A DNA stretch of 64,000 nucleotides, taken from NCBI RefSeq assembly GCF_004341845.1, contig NZ_SLVB01000002.1:186001-250000 (forward strand). The letters run 5' to 3'. The position numbers and the translations under genes were made by a program. This document shows positions 43,524 through 51,463 of the stretch, one piece after another. The notes under the pieces were generated by a model, which worked only from the letters and a program-made list of their open reading frames with translations, searched no databases and was not told the origin of the DNA. The DNA comes from Novosphingobium sp. PhB165 (GTDB taxonomy: Bacteria; Pseudomonadota; Alphaproteobacteria; Sphingomonadales; Sphingomonadaceae). Within the stretch, counting starts at the first letter, position 1. Each line of letters starts with the position of its first letter.

Positions 43524-44642
43524 TTAGCGAACGAACGGATCGATCGTCTGGATCGTGCCGTCTTCGTTGTAGTGGAGTTCGGTAACCTTCACGTTGCGCA
43601 GGCGCGTCTGGCCGGAGAGCTGCGTGTCGGCATAGAACAGCCACCAGCGGCCGTCCTTCTCGACGATCGACTGATGCGTGGTCCAGCCATCCACCGGCTG
43701 AAGGATACGGCCCTTGTAAGTGAACGGACCGTAGGGAGAATCGCCGATGGCATAGACCAGGTAATGCGTGTCGCCGGTCGAGTAGCTGAAGTAGTACTTG
43801 CCCTTGTACTTGTGCATCCACGAGGCTTCGAAGAAGCGGCGGTCATGGTCGCCGCCGAGCAACAGGTTGCCCTTTTCGTCGACGATCTTGATCTCGCGCG
43901 GGGCCTCGGCGAATTCGAGCATGTTGCCGCTCATGCGCGCGACGCGCGGGAGCAGGGCGGGCTTGTCGTCGGCCTGAAGGTCGGTCTTCGAGCCGTTGGG
44001 ATCGTACTTGCCGGTGGTGTTGCGCTGGAGCTGGCCGCCCCAGATGCCGCCGAAGTACATATAGCTCTGCCCGTCGTCATCGGTGAAGACGGCCGGGTCG
44101 ATCGAGTAGCTGCCCTTGATCGGCGCGGCCTGCGGCTTGAACGGGCCCATCGGGTCCTTCGAGGTGGCAACGCCAATGCGGAATGCGCCCTGCTTGTCCT
44201 TGGCGGGGAAGTAGAGGTAGTAGGTGCCGTTCTTGTAGGCCGCATCCGGTGCCCACATCTGCTTGTCGGCCCAGGGCACTTGCTTCACGTCGAGCGCGAC
44301 GGGACCAACAGTGACCTTGCCGCCGACATTGTCCATCGAAAGCACGTGGTAGTCGCGCATCTCGAAGTGGCTGCCAAGGTCGTCCTCGGGCGTCGGGCCG
44401 TCGATGTCGTGGCTGGGATAGATGTAGAACTTGCCGTTCCACACGTGGGCCGAGGGGTCGGCGGTGTACATTTCGGTGACCAGCGGCTGCGAAAGGTACT
44501 TCTTGGCCGCAGCGGCGTTAGGGGCAGGGGCCTGCGTCGAAGACTGGGCAGTGGCTTCGGCGGAAGCCACGTTGCTGTTGCCAGCGGCCATCAGGCCGCA
44601 GAAAGCCGTTGCTGCAAGGGCAGCGTAAATTCGCCTCGACAC
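43524..44642 (-). CDS. GH43 beta-xylosidase/alpha-L-arabinofuranosidase
   Basis: A 372-residue five-bladed beta-propeller of glycoside hydrolase family 43, with a Sec signal peptide (about 1-29, ending VASAEA). The catalytic base is D62 in YTADPSAHVW. The pKa-modulating Asp is probably in GSYSIDPAVFTDD and the acid Glu in FAEAPREI. Both fit the family layout. Also present are MWAPDAAYKNGTYYLYFPA and YYFSYSTGDTHYLVYA. I chose the GTG at 44642, behind GGGAG at 6-7 bp, because it starts a proper signal peptide; upstream in-frame sequence overlaps rarA. It would trim arabinose or xylose from xylo-oligosaccharides in the periplasm. Confidence 0.92.
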   Translation of the reverse strand: MSRRIYAALAATAFCGLMAAGNSNVASAEATAQSSTQAPAPNAAAAKKYLSQPLVTEMYTADPSAHVWNGKFYIYPSHDIDGPTPEDDLGSHFEMRDYHVLSMDNVGGKVTVGPVALDVKQVPWADKQMWAPDAAYKNGTYYLYFPAKDKQGAFRIGVATSKDPMGPFKPQAAPIKGSYSIDPAVFTDDDGQSYMYFGGIWGGQLQRNTTGKYDPNGSKTDLQADDKPALLPRVARMSGNMLEFAEAPREIKIVDEKGNLLLGGDHDRRFFEASWMHKYKGKYYFSYSTGDTHYLVYAIGDSPYGPFTYKGRILQPVDGWTTHQSIVEKDGRWWLFYADTQLSGQTRLRNVKVTELHYNEDGTIQTIDPFVR

Positions 44643-44677
44643 ATCTATCTCCCGGTCGTGTGAGCTTATGGGAAGAA

Positions 44678-44691
44678 AGATAGCGCTAACA
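44678..44691 (-). promoter_or_regulatory. LacI-type operator upstream of the GH43 gene
   Basis: AGATAGCGCTAACA, 35 bp before the GH43 start, keeps the exact TAGCGCTA core and 12 of 14 positions of the sites at 28574 and 38243. It places GH43 and the deacetylase under the same probable LacI repressor. No consensus -35 stands at the 20-bp distance seen elsewhere. Confidence 0.75.
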
Positions 44692-44731
44692 ATCGACGGG
44701 GGCAACCGGGAAACGATGGTTGCCTGCAGGG

Positions 44732-46060
44732 TCAATCGGCCGCGCCGTCCGGCTTGGGCATCCGGCGCGGCTGGGGCTGGCCGGTCGTGCGTTCCCAATA
44801 CTCGTCGGCCCGGCGTTCGAAGGTTGGGGCGCTGCGGGCGTCGCTCTGGTAGAACGCGCCTTTCTTCAAGCCCGGCACATATTCTTGTTCGACCCAGCCG
44901 CGCGGATCGTCGTGCGGGAAACGGTATCCGACATGGCCAAGTGCCGCAGCGCCCTTGTAGTGGGCATCGCGCAAGTGGAGCGGCACGCTGGCAGGCGGAT
45001 GCGAGGCAACGAAGTGCAACGCCTGGGAGATGCCGCTGCACGCAGAACCGGACTTGGGCGCGCGGGCGATGTGCAGCGCGGCGTGGGCAAGCACGATCTG
45101 CGCTTCCGGATAGCCGATTTTCTCGACCGCCTGCGCGGCGGCGACTGCCGTCTGCAATGCGGTATTGTCAGCCAGGCCGATATCTTCCGAGGCGTGGATC
45201 ATGATCCGCCGGGCAATGTAGCGCGGATCCTCGCCGCCATGGATCAGGCGCGCCAGCCAATAGAGCGTGGCATCCGGGTCCGACCCGCGCATCGACTTGA
45301 TGAAGGCCGAAACCACATCGTAATGCGCGTCTCCCGAGCGGTCGTGATTGACCGGGGCGGAGGCATAGGCTTCCGCCAGCATCTCGTCAGTGATCGTCAC
45401 TTTGCCATCGGTCTCGTGACCCACGGCGAGGCTTTCGAGCGTCGTCAACGCGCGGCGGGCATCACCGCCGGAGCGACCGGCAATCATGCGCAACTGCGCG
45501 GCCGTCAGTTCCACATGCACGCCTTGCGCCGCGAAATGCGCGATCCCGCGCTGGATCACCTGCTCCATTTCCTCGATGGTCAGCGGTTCGAGCTTGAGGA
45601 TCGTCGAACGGGAGACCAGCGCCGGAGGCAGCACGTGATAGGGATTGCCGGTGGTCGCGCCGATGAAATCGGCCACGCCGTCCTCGCAGAGCGCCAGCAG
45701 ATCGTCCGCCTGCGTGGCCGAAAAGCGCTGCACTTCGTCCACGAAGATCAGGACCGGCCGGATCCGCGCCTCGTCGGCGATCCGGCGCAAGTCCGAGACG
45801 CCCGCGCGCGTCGCATTGAGCGGGCGGAACTCCTTGCCGAGCATGGCGCCGACCGCGCGTGCGATGGAGGTCTTGCCGATGCCCGGCGGGCCGTAGAGGA
45901 TCACGCTGCCCAACGCCCGCGCCGCAATGCGCCGCCGCAGGATCGAACCCGGGCCGACCAGAGCCGCCTGACCGATCACGTCGTCCAGCGTCGCAGGGCG
46001 CAGCAGCGCCGCCAGCGGCGCCTTGCCCAGGGGTGTCGCGGTATCGAACAGGTCGCTCAT
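44732..46060 (-). CDS. rarA: Replication-associated recombination protein A
   Basis: A 442-residue AAA+ ATPase of the RarA/MgsA/WRNIP1 family, which acts at stalled replication forks. Walker A is YGPPGIGKTS, Walker B is FVDEVQRFSATQADDLL, and sensor and arginine-finger regions are FIGATTGNPYHVLPPALVSR and SGGDARRALT. The C-terminal tetramerisation part includes SAFIKSMRGSDPDATLYWLARL and GGEDPRYIARR. The length is normal. The ATG at 46060 follows GAGG at proper spacing; the longer frame upstream is not supported. It is a housekeeping gene that ends the sugar locus. The 252 bp to the divergent barrel-protein gene hold no recognisable gene. Confidence 0.95.
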   Translation of the reverse strand: MSDLFDTATPLGKAPLAALLRPATLDDVIGQAALVGPGSILRRRIAARALGSVILYGPPGIGKTSIARAVGAMLGKEFRPLNATRAGVSDLRRIADEARIRPVLIFVDEVQRFSATQADDLLALCEDGVADFIGATTGNPYHVLPPALVSRSTILKLEPLTIEEMEQVIQRGIAHFAAQGVHVELTAAQLRMIAGRSGGDARRALTTLESLAVGHETDGKVTITDEMLAEAYASAPVNHDRSGDAHYDVVSAFIKSMRGSDPDATLYWLARLIHGGEDPRYIARRIMIHASEDIGLADNTALQTAVAAAQAVEKIGYPEAQIVLAHAALHIARAPKSGSACSGISQALHFVASHPPASVPLHLRDAHYKGAAALGHVGYRFPHDDPRGWVEQEYVPGLKKGAFYQSDARSAPTFERRADEYWERTTGQPQPRRMPKPDGAAD

Positions 46061-46312
46061 CAGATCCTCGAATAGCGCCCATGGCCCATGGGCGGAAGCG
46101 ATCGGCCGATGCAGGCCGCCTGCCCCCATGACGGTCTCATAGCGGTCCGGCTTTCGGGTGCAACGCCGCCATGACCGCATGCCCACAGCCACGGCGGATC
46201 GGCAAGGCAAGGGTTTCCTCCCGCGCAAGGCCAGCGTTTCCCCTATCCCATCCGCGTCCGACAAGGAGGAAGATCGCTGCGGTTCCACTGGACCGGGAGG
46301 CTGGCGCCGAAG

Positions 46313-47515
46313 ATGGCTATGAGCGGGCGTTTAGCCCTTACCGTGCTGATCGGGCCCGCGCTGGCATGGGCCATGCCAGCGCACGCGCAGAACCTGCCGG
46401 TCAAGGACATGACCGATCAGGCCATGCAAATCACGCCCGATTACCTCGGCTTGCCCCAACCCTTGTCCGCTTCGGATGAGAATGCGTCGAAGCCGAGCGG
46501 CAAGCCGGATCTGGTGGTGGCGCCGATCCCGATCTCGAACCCGGCGATCGGCACCGGAGTCGCGGGGGCGGCGGTGCTGTTCTACAATCCGAACAAGTCC
46601 GCGCAGCCGTGGGTCAGCGGCTTGGGCGGCGGCTATACCAGCACCCATACCTGGGGCGCCGGGCTGTTTCACAGCATGTCGCTGGCGCATGACCGGGTGC
46701 GTTTTCTGGGCTTCGCGGGCTATGGCGTGGCCAATCTCGATTTCTACGGCATCGGGCCCGATGCCGGATCCGCCGGACTGTCGATCAAGATGCACGACAA
46801 GGCGCTTGCGGGTGTGCTTGACGTGCAGGGGCAGATTTTCCGCGAGGGCCTGCTTCGCCATTTCTACGTTGGGGGGCGGTTTCTCTACCTCGATCTCAAT
46901 GCCTCGGTCACTGTGCCGCTGCCGAACCATCCCGAAATCACGCCGCCCAAGTTCGAGCGGGAGAGCACGATTTCGATGATCGGCCCGTCGTTCACGTATG
47001 ACAGCCGCAACAGTTCCACCAATCCGCGCAAGGGCGTCTACGCAACCGGCACGCTGCTCTACGGTGCCGATTGGCTGGGCAGCGATTTCACGCACCACAA
47101 GTTCCAGCTGGGCGCGAACACCTATCTCCCGCTGGGCAAGCAGACCGTTCTGGCGCTTCGCCAGCAGCTTTGCGGCGCTTCCAAGGATGCGCCCTATTAC
47201 GACTTGTGCCTGTTCGGGCAGCAGGGTGACCTGCGCGGCTACGAGACCGGCCGCTATCGCGACGGCGCAAGCTGGGCGCTTCAGGCGGAACTGCGCCAGC
47301 ACTTGTTCTGGCGGATCGGGGGCGTGGCCTTCGCCGGCGTGGGCGGCATTGCCGAAGATGTCGGGTCGATCTGGAAGCACAGCACCGTGCTCACCTCGGG
47401 CGGGGTGGGGCTGCGCTATCTGGCGTCGAAGGACGCCAATGTGAATCTGCGCGCCGATGTTGCCTGGGGCAAGGACGGCCCGGCCTTCTACTTCGGCATT
47501 GGCGAGGCTTTCTGA
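46313..47515 (+). CDS. BamA/TamA-type outer-membrane beta-barrel protein
   Basis: A 400-residue exported protein (signal peptide about 1-27, ending AHAQ) with the bacterial surface antigen (Omp85) barrel. Typical parts are SMIGPSFTYDSRNSSTNPRK, the loop motif LFGQQGDLRGYETGRYRDG (the position of the conserved RGY), FAGVGGIA and a C-terminal strand ending FYFGIGEAF with terminal Phe. POTRA domains are absent, so it is a short barrel-only member such as those near patatins or surface lipases; its role is unknown. The last five codons and the stop lie inside a 46-bp unit that is tandemly repeated downstream. Confidence 0.85.
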   Translation: MAMSGRLALTVLIGPALAWAMPAHAQNLPVKDMTDQAMQITPDYLGLPQPLSASDENASKPSGKPDLVVAPIPISNPAIGTGVAGAAVLFYNPNKSAQPWVSGLGGGYTSTHTWGAGLFHSMSLAHDRVRFLGFAGYGVANLDFYGIGPDAGSAGLSIKMHDKALAGVLDVQGQIFREGLLRHFYVGGRFLYLDLNASVTVPLPNHPEITPPKFERESTISMIGPSFTYDSRNSSTNPRKGVYATGTLLYGADWLGSDFTHHKFQLGANTYLPLGKQTVLALRQQLCGASKDAPYYDLCLFGQQGDLRGYETGRYRDGASWALQAELRQHLFWRIGGVAFAGVGGIAEDVGSIWKHSTVLTSGGVGLRYLASKDANVNLRADVAWGKDGPAFYFGIGEAF

Positions 47516-47592
47516 CGCGCGGAGAGGCGCTCACACAATCGAGAGAGGCGAGGCTTTCTGACGCGCGGAGAGGCGCTCACACAATCGAGAGA
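47501..47592. repeat. 46-bp exact tandem duplication across a stop codon
   Basis: Bases 47501-47546 and 47547-47592 are identical head-to-tail copies. Each contains the codons for Gly-Glu-Ala-Phe-stop of the barrel protein, so the second copy is a non-translated echo. It lengthens the spacer before the EF-hand gene and brings its ribosome-binding site (AAAGGA) directly after copy two. Confidence 0.95.
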
Positions 47593-47603
47593 AAGGAACG
47601 GTC

Positions 47604-48035
47604 ATGACCCCTGTGAAAAACCTGTCGGCCCCGGCTTGGGGTGTGTGCATCCTGCTGTTGTGCAGCCCCGTGCCGGTTCTGGCGCAGGGCGGCGGCCGCG
47701 CCGATGCCGCTTTCGCGAATGCGGATCTGAACAAGGACGGCCGCATCAGTCGTAACGAATATATCAAGGCACGCAGCCAGCGCTTCACAAACATGGACCG
47801 CAATGGCGACGGCGGCGTATCGAAGGCGGACTTCCCGCGCGCCAGCCACAATCCGGCGATGGAGAGCAAGCTCAACGCCTTCATCGCCGAGAGCGACACC
47901 AATCACGACGGCATGGTGACCCGTGCCGAACTCGATGCCTCGCCGCCTCGCGCCTTCAACCGGGCCGATACGAACCACGACGGCTTCGTGGACAAGGCCG
48001 AACTGGCTGCCATCGAGGCGCGCCGCCGGCGTTGA
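47604..48035 (+). CDS. Exported four-EF-hand calcium-binding protein
   Basis: A 143-residue protein with a Sec signal peptide (about 1-27, ending VLAQ) and four EF-hand loops: DLNKDGRISRNE, DRNGDGGVSKAD, DTNHDGMVTRAE and DTNHDGFVDKAE. Each has Asp at positions 1, 3 or 5, Gly at 6 and an acidic residue at or near position 12, although loop two ends in Asp rather than Glu. Helices between are short, like the EF-hand proteins common in sphingomonads. AAAGGA lies 6 bp before the ATG. It is probably a periplasmic calcium buffer or sensor. It follows the barrel-protein gene on the same strand and may share its transcript. Confidence 0.9.
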   Translation: MTPVKNLSAPAWGVCILLLCSPVPVLAQGGGRADAAFANADLNKDGRISRNEYIKARSQRFTNMDRNGDGGVSKADFPRASHNPAMESKLNAFIAESDTNHDGMVTRAELDASPPRAFNRADTNHDGFVDKAELAAIEARRRR

Positions 48036-48239
48036 TCTCCCGCTGAACGGACGGGATGCGGTATTCCGCAGGCAACCGAGCCGGAATTCCCGGCCGTGCC
48101 CGCGCGATCTTTCGGCGGCGCCGCAGGGATTCATTTACCAGATTTGTTTAAAATGGGGCCTTCCTCGATCCTGTGGGGATTGCTAGGCGGCTGCGTCGCC
48201 AGCGGCCAAGCGCCCGAGATTTGAGCGTGACCTGCGAAG

Positions 48240-48590
48240 ATGGAAATAACAGGGCAAATGAACCGTCCCGATCTCAAGGTCAGTGTCACGCAGGTTTCCC
48301 CGTCCGCGATCCAGGGCCATATCCCGGATGACGATGCGTCCAATCCGTGGATGCGCGCAGGTGCGGACGTGACGATCTTTCTGGACCCGCCGGATACCGC
48401 GTTCGACAACGGCATTCTTGGCGGCGGGCGCATTTATGAAGACCGGATCGAGATCGACCTGACGCTGGGGCCGGATCGGACGGCCGGGCTTGTCGATGCT
48501 CTGGACCGCGCTGACGCGGCGGTGTTGCACTTCCAGACCCGTGCGATCTCCGAATTCCTGTTCCGCGTGGAGGCTGTCAGCCCGGGCTGA
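48240..48590 (+). CDS. Hypothetical protein, 116 residues
   Basis: I do not recognise this 116-residue acidic protein. It has no signal peptide or membrane segment. Visible features are a proline-rich turn IPDDDASNPWMRAGAD, a hydrophobic strand VTIFLDPP, GGGRIYEDRIEIDLTLG, and a helix VDALDRADAAVLHFQTRAI ending in strand EFLFRVEAV. The mix of strands and one helix suggests a compact soluble domain. The start might also be the ATG at 48258 (codon 7). Codon usage is like its neighbours, so it is likely real. Its 3' end precedes the GFA-family gene by 100 bp. Confidence 0.6.
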   Translation: MEITGQMNRPDLKVSVTQVSPSAIQGHIPDDDASNPWMRAGADVTIFLDPPDTAFDNGILGGGRIYEDRIEIDLTLGPDRTAGLVDALDRADAAVLHFQTRAISEFLFRVEAVSPG

Positions 48591-48690
48591 GCGCGCGAAC
48601 GGTTCGCACCGGCGAATAGTGCTCCCTGCGCGGGTCGGTCATATCGGCGCGCACCGGCTCTGCTACAGTTCCTCCGAACGGGGCAGGGCC

Positions 48691-49116
48691 ATGAGAGGGA
48701 TAGACGTGATCGAAGCGGAATGCCGGTGCGGCGCGGTAGGGCTGGAAATCGAGGGAAGTCCTGTCTTTCAGGTCTACTGCCATTGCAGCGATTGCCAGCT
48801 TGCCCACGGCGCAGCTTATGCGCTCAACGCGGTTTACGCAGCCGACGCGGTGCAGGTAATCAGAGGCGCTCCCGCATCAGGTCAGGTGCGCACGACGCCT
48901 CGGATGCGGTGCGGCGCTTGCGGAACGCACTTGTTCACCGAAGTCGCGGTGGCGGGCCTGCGCAGCCTCAATGCCTACCTTCTTCCGAAAGAGCAGTTCG
49001 CGCCGCAATTCCATCTTCATTGCGAGGATGCGGTCCTGCCGGTCGTCGACGATCTCCCGCACTACAGGCGGTTGCCCGCAGCGTTCGGTGGCAGCGATGA
49101 CGTGGTCGATTGGTAG
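48691..49116 (+). CDS. GFA-family (CENP-V/Gfa domain) zinc protein
   Basis: A 141-residue protein of the GFA family (formaldehyde-activating enzyme/CENP-V fold). Zinc-binding cysteines are arranged as CRCG near residue 11, CHCSDCQ near residue 30 and CGACGTHLF near residue 75, followed by the family's NAYLL region. Despite the family name, most members have no proven glutathione-dependent formaldehyde activity. The ATG at 48691 was chosen because it begins just before the first Cys motif; an internal GTG nearby is possible. Neighbours do not suggest a specific role. Confidence 0.88.
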   Translation: MRGIDVIEAECRCGAVGLEIEGSPVFQVYCHCSDCQLAHGAAYALNAVYAADAVQVIRGAPASGQVRTTPRMRCGACGTHLFTEVAVAGLRSLNAYLLPKEQFAPQFHLHCEDAVLPVVDDLPHYRRLPAAFGGSDDVVDW

Positions 49117-49274
49117 GAGGAGGCCAATTCACGGGGCAAAGATGCTCGGCGAAGTGATTTGCCGAAATCGGGATTATTCCAATAGGAACAGTGGCTATTT
49201 CTTGTTAGCTTGCTTCCGGATCGATTGAAAATGCCGTTCCGGCGCGCATGCCGTTGTCCGGTTTGCGCAAGGCG

Positions 49275-50423
49275 ATGTCAGTTGGAAGGAAGCCTACCTT
49301 GCGTAGAGTATTTCCCATTGCAACCGTCGGATTTGCGCTCCTTGTTATGATGAGCGGGTGCCGTGACAAGGATCCTCAGAAGGAGCAACAGCAGGTTGGT
49401 GTTCCTGCCCCAGCGCCCGCGCTCCCATCGAGCAGGGCGGGGACGGCCAGCTTCGCGCCGTTGGTCAGGGCCGCTGCGCCGGCCGTGGTCAATATTGCCG
49501 TCTTGCAGGCGTCACCGGCAACCGACAATCCGCTGCTGCGCGATCCCTTCTTCCGCCGCTATTTCGGCCCTCCGCGAGAGCAAACCCGTCTCGCGGCCGG
49601 TTCCGGCGTGATCATCGATGGGCGCCGCGCGCTCGTGCTCACCAACAATCACGTGATAGAGAATGCCCGGGCTATTCAGGTCGTGCTGACCGACCGGCGG
49701 ACTTTCGCAGCCGATCTGGTGGGGACCGATCCGCCAACCGATCTTGCGGTACTGCGGCTTCGTGCGACCAATCTGCCCCAACTCGCGCTTGGCAATTCCG
49801 ATGCGGTAAACGTGGGTGATCAGGTGCTGGCCATCGGCAATCCCTTTGGGCTGGGCCAGACGGTCACATCCGGCATCGTCAGTGCGCTTGGCAGAGGGCA
49901 AAGCCAGGATGGCTACGAGAGCTATATCCAGACCGACGCGGCCATAAATCCGGGTAATTCGGGGGGCGCGCTGATCGCGATGGATGGCACGATCATCGGC
50001 ATCAACAGCGCAATCTACGGGCCCGGCGCGAATGTCGGCATCGGTTTTGCCGTGCCCTCCGCCACGGCGCGATTTGTGATGGAGCAAATCCTTGCCCACG
50101 GCACTGTGCGGCGCGGAGGCATTGGCATTGCCATCACGGATACCGTGCCCGGGCCGGGCGGCGAAGCGCCGCTGCCGGGTGCGCTGATCGCCGGGGTCAC
50201 GCCGGGCGGCCCTGCGGCTCGTGCGGGCGTGCGGGAAGGCGATGTCGTCGTCGAAGTTTCGGGGCACGCCACGCCCACGGCCGCATCCCTGCGCGACGTG
50301 ATTGGCCGAACTGCAATCGGGACGGCGCTCAACCTGAAAGTCAGGCGCGGCAACAATAGCCATGACATTTCCGTACAGGTGGGCGCGCCTGAAGCAGCGC
50401 AGACCAACCGGAACCGTCGATAA
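49275..50423 (+). CDS. HtrA/DegP-like serine protease lipoprotein
   Basis: A 382-residue trypsin-like protease with one C-terminal PDZ domain. The signal sequence ends in the lipobox MMSGC, predicting a membrane-anchored lipoprotein facing the periplasm. The catalytic triad is H126 (TNNHVIE), D156 (PTDLAVLRL) and S229 (INPGNSGGAL). The PDZ domain (about 275-370) includes GALIAGVTPGGPAARAGVREGD. This is the DegS/DegQ-like organisation used in periplasmic protein quality control or envelope stress signalling. The start may be the ATG at 49275 or one at 49248; I prefer the shorter, which gives a normal signal length. The 209 bp downstream hold no clear gene. Confidence 0.92.
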   Translation: MSVGRKPTLRRVFPIATVGFALLVMMSGCRDKDPQKEQQQVGVPAPAPALPSSRAGTASFAPLVRAAAPAVVNIAVLQASPATDNPLLRDPFFRRYFGPPREQTRLAAGSGVIIDGRRALVLTNNHVIENARAIQVVLTDRRTFAADLVGTDPPTDLAVLRLRATNLPQLALGNSDAVNVGDQVLAIGNPFGLGQTVTSGIVSALGRGQSQDGYESYIQTDAAINPGNSGGALIAMDGTIIGINSAIYGPGANVGIGFAVPSATARFVMEQILAHGTVRRGGIGIAITDTVPGPGGEAPLPGALIAGVTPGGPAARAGVREGDVVVEVSGHATPTAASLRDVIGRTAIGTALNLKVRRGNNSHDISVQVGAPEAAQTNRNRR

Positions 50424-50632
50424 CGGGCCTGCTGGGCACCGTGCCGGGATCGCCTAGCCCTTTTTAGCCATTGCGGCAGTGAGCGCGGCTGACATGATGA
50501 TCGCTCAGCGATCCTTGGCCAGATATGCTGTGATACTCCGCCGCCCGGTTCCTGGAGGAATTGGGCCCTTGATCGGAGTTGTGGTGCATGGGCCGCCCTA
50601 ACTGAATTCAAAAGGTTAAACCGGCTTGCTGT

Positions 50633-51457
50633 ATGCGCGAAACGCCTCAACGCAAATTATGGATCAACAAGCTGTTCAAGCCGCTGGGGGCCGGCGCCAA
50701 CGCACTGGATGAGCGCCCCTACTGGCCGCGCGGACGGGCGGAACGTGTCGATCACATGTTCCTGTTCCTGCTGACGCCGCCCAATTCGGGCTCCACAGAG
50801 ATCGCCCAGCACATGGTGCGCCGCGGCGATATTGGCGGGCTCTATCACAATTTCGAAGGACAGCGGCTGATCAAGGGGCTGATGGACACTGACCGCTGGT
50901 GGCCCGAGAAGTTCATCGATTTCGAGGCTGTCCTCGGCGCGTGGAACGGGCGGATCGCGGAACTCGATGCGGAAGGGCGCTATAGCTACTGGCTGGAGAA
51001 GAGCCCGCCCAACCTCGTTCGCCATAAGCAGCTTTTCGGCTATTTTCCGCAGCACCGCGCGGTCGTGAACAACCGCGCGCCGATGGCCAATGTGGCCTCG
51101 CAACTGCGGCGCTATCTCATCAAGGAATACCACGGCGCGCGCCGGGCGCTGGTCATCCGGCATCTCGCCCGGATCTGGCAATGGCGGAGCGAGCGGCTCA
51201 TGGCGGCAGCGCGCCAGTCCGGCTACCCTTGCGTGACGTATGAGCGTTTCTGCGCAAGGCCCGATGCGATTCTGGAAGCTTTCGGCCTCGAACCCACGAT
51301 CCATTCCGGCGAAGCGGCGCTGGAGGGCATCGTCAACCTCAATGCCGAGCACGCCCAATTGCTTTCCGAGCATGAGCGCGGAATGGTGGCGGAGGAACTT
51401 TCCGGCGCCGGCGAAGTGCTGGAATTCTTCGGTTACGATCTCAACGACGAACTGTAA
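50633..51457 (+). CDS. Candidate sulfotransferase, exopolysaccharide locus
   Basis: A 274-residue soluble protein that looks like a PAPS-dependent sulfotransferase. The N-terminal loop TPPNSGST (residues 48-55), preceded by a hydrophobic strand FLFLL, matches the 5'-phosphosulfate-binding loop of the family (TxPRSGST type, with Asn for Arg). A second region, EKSPPNLVRHKQL, corresponds to the family's EKTP-type motif, and YERFCARPDAILEAFGLEP resembles the C-terminal segment. It lies at the edge of the polysaccharide cluster, convergent with the Wzc-type gene, so sulfation of the exopolysaccharide is a fair hypothesis. No PAPS-synthesis gene is in the window. The family call is moderately sure. 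Confidence 0.7.
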   Translation: MRETPQRKLWINKLFKPLGAGANALDERPYWPRGRAERVDHMFLFLLTPPNSGSTEIAQHMVRRGDIGGLYHNFEGQRLIKGLMDTDRWWPEKFIDFEAVLGAWNGRIAELDAEGRYSYWLEKSPPNLVRHKQLFGYFPQHRAVVNNRAPMANVASQLRRYLIKEYHGARRALVIRHLARIWQWRSERLMAAARQSGYPCVTYERFCARPDAILEAFGLEPTIHSGEAALEGIVNLNAEHAQLLSEHERGMVAEELSGAGEVLEFFGYDLNDEL

Positions 51458-51463
51458 CTCCGA

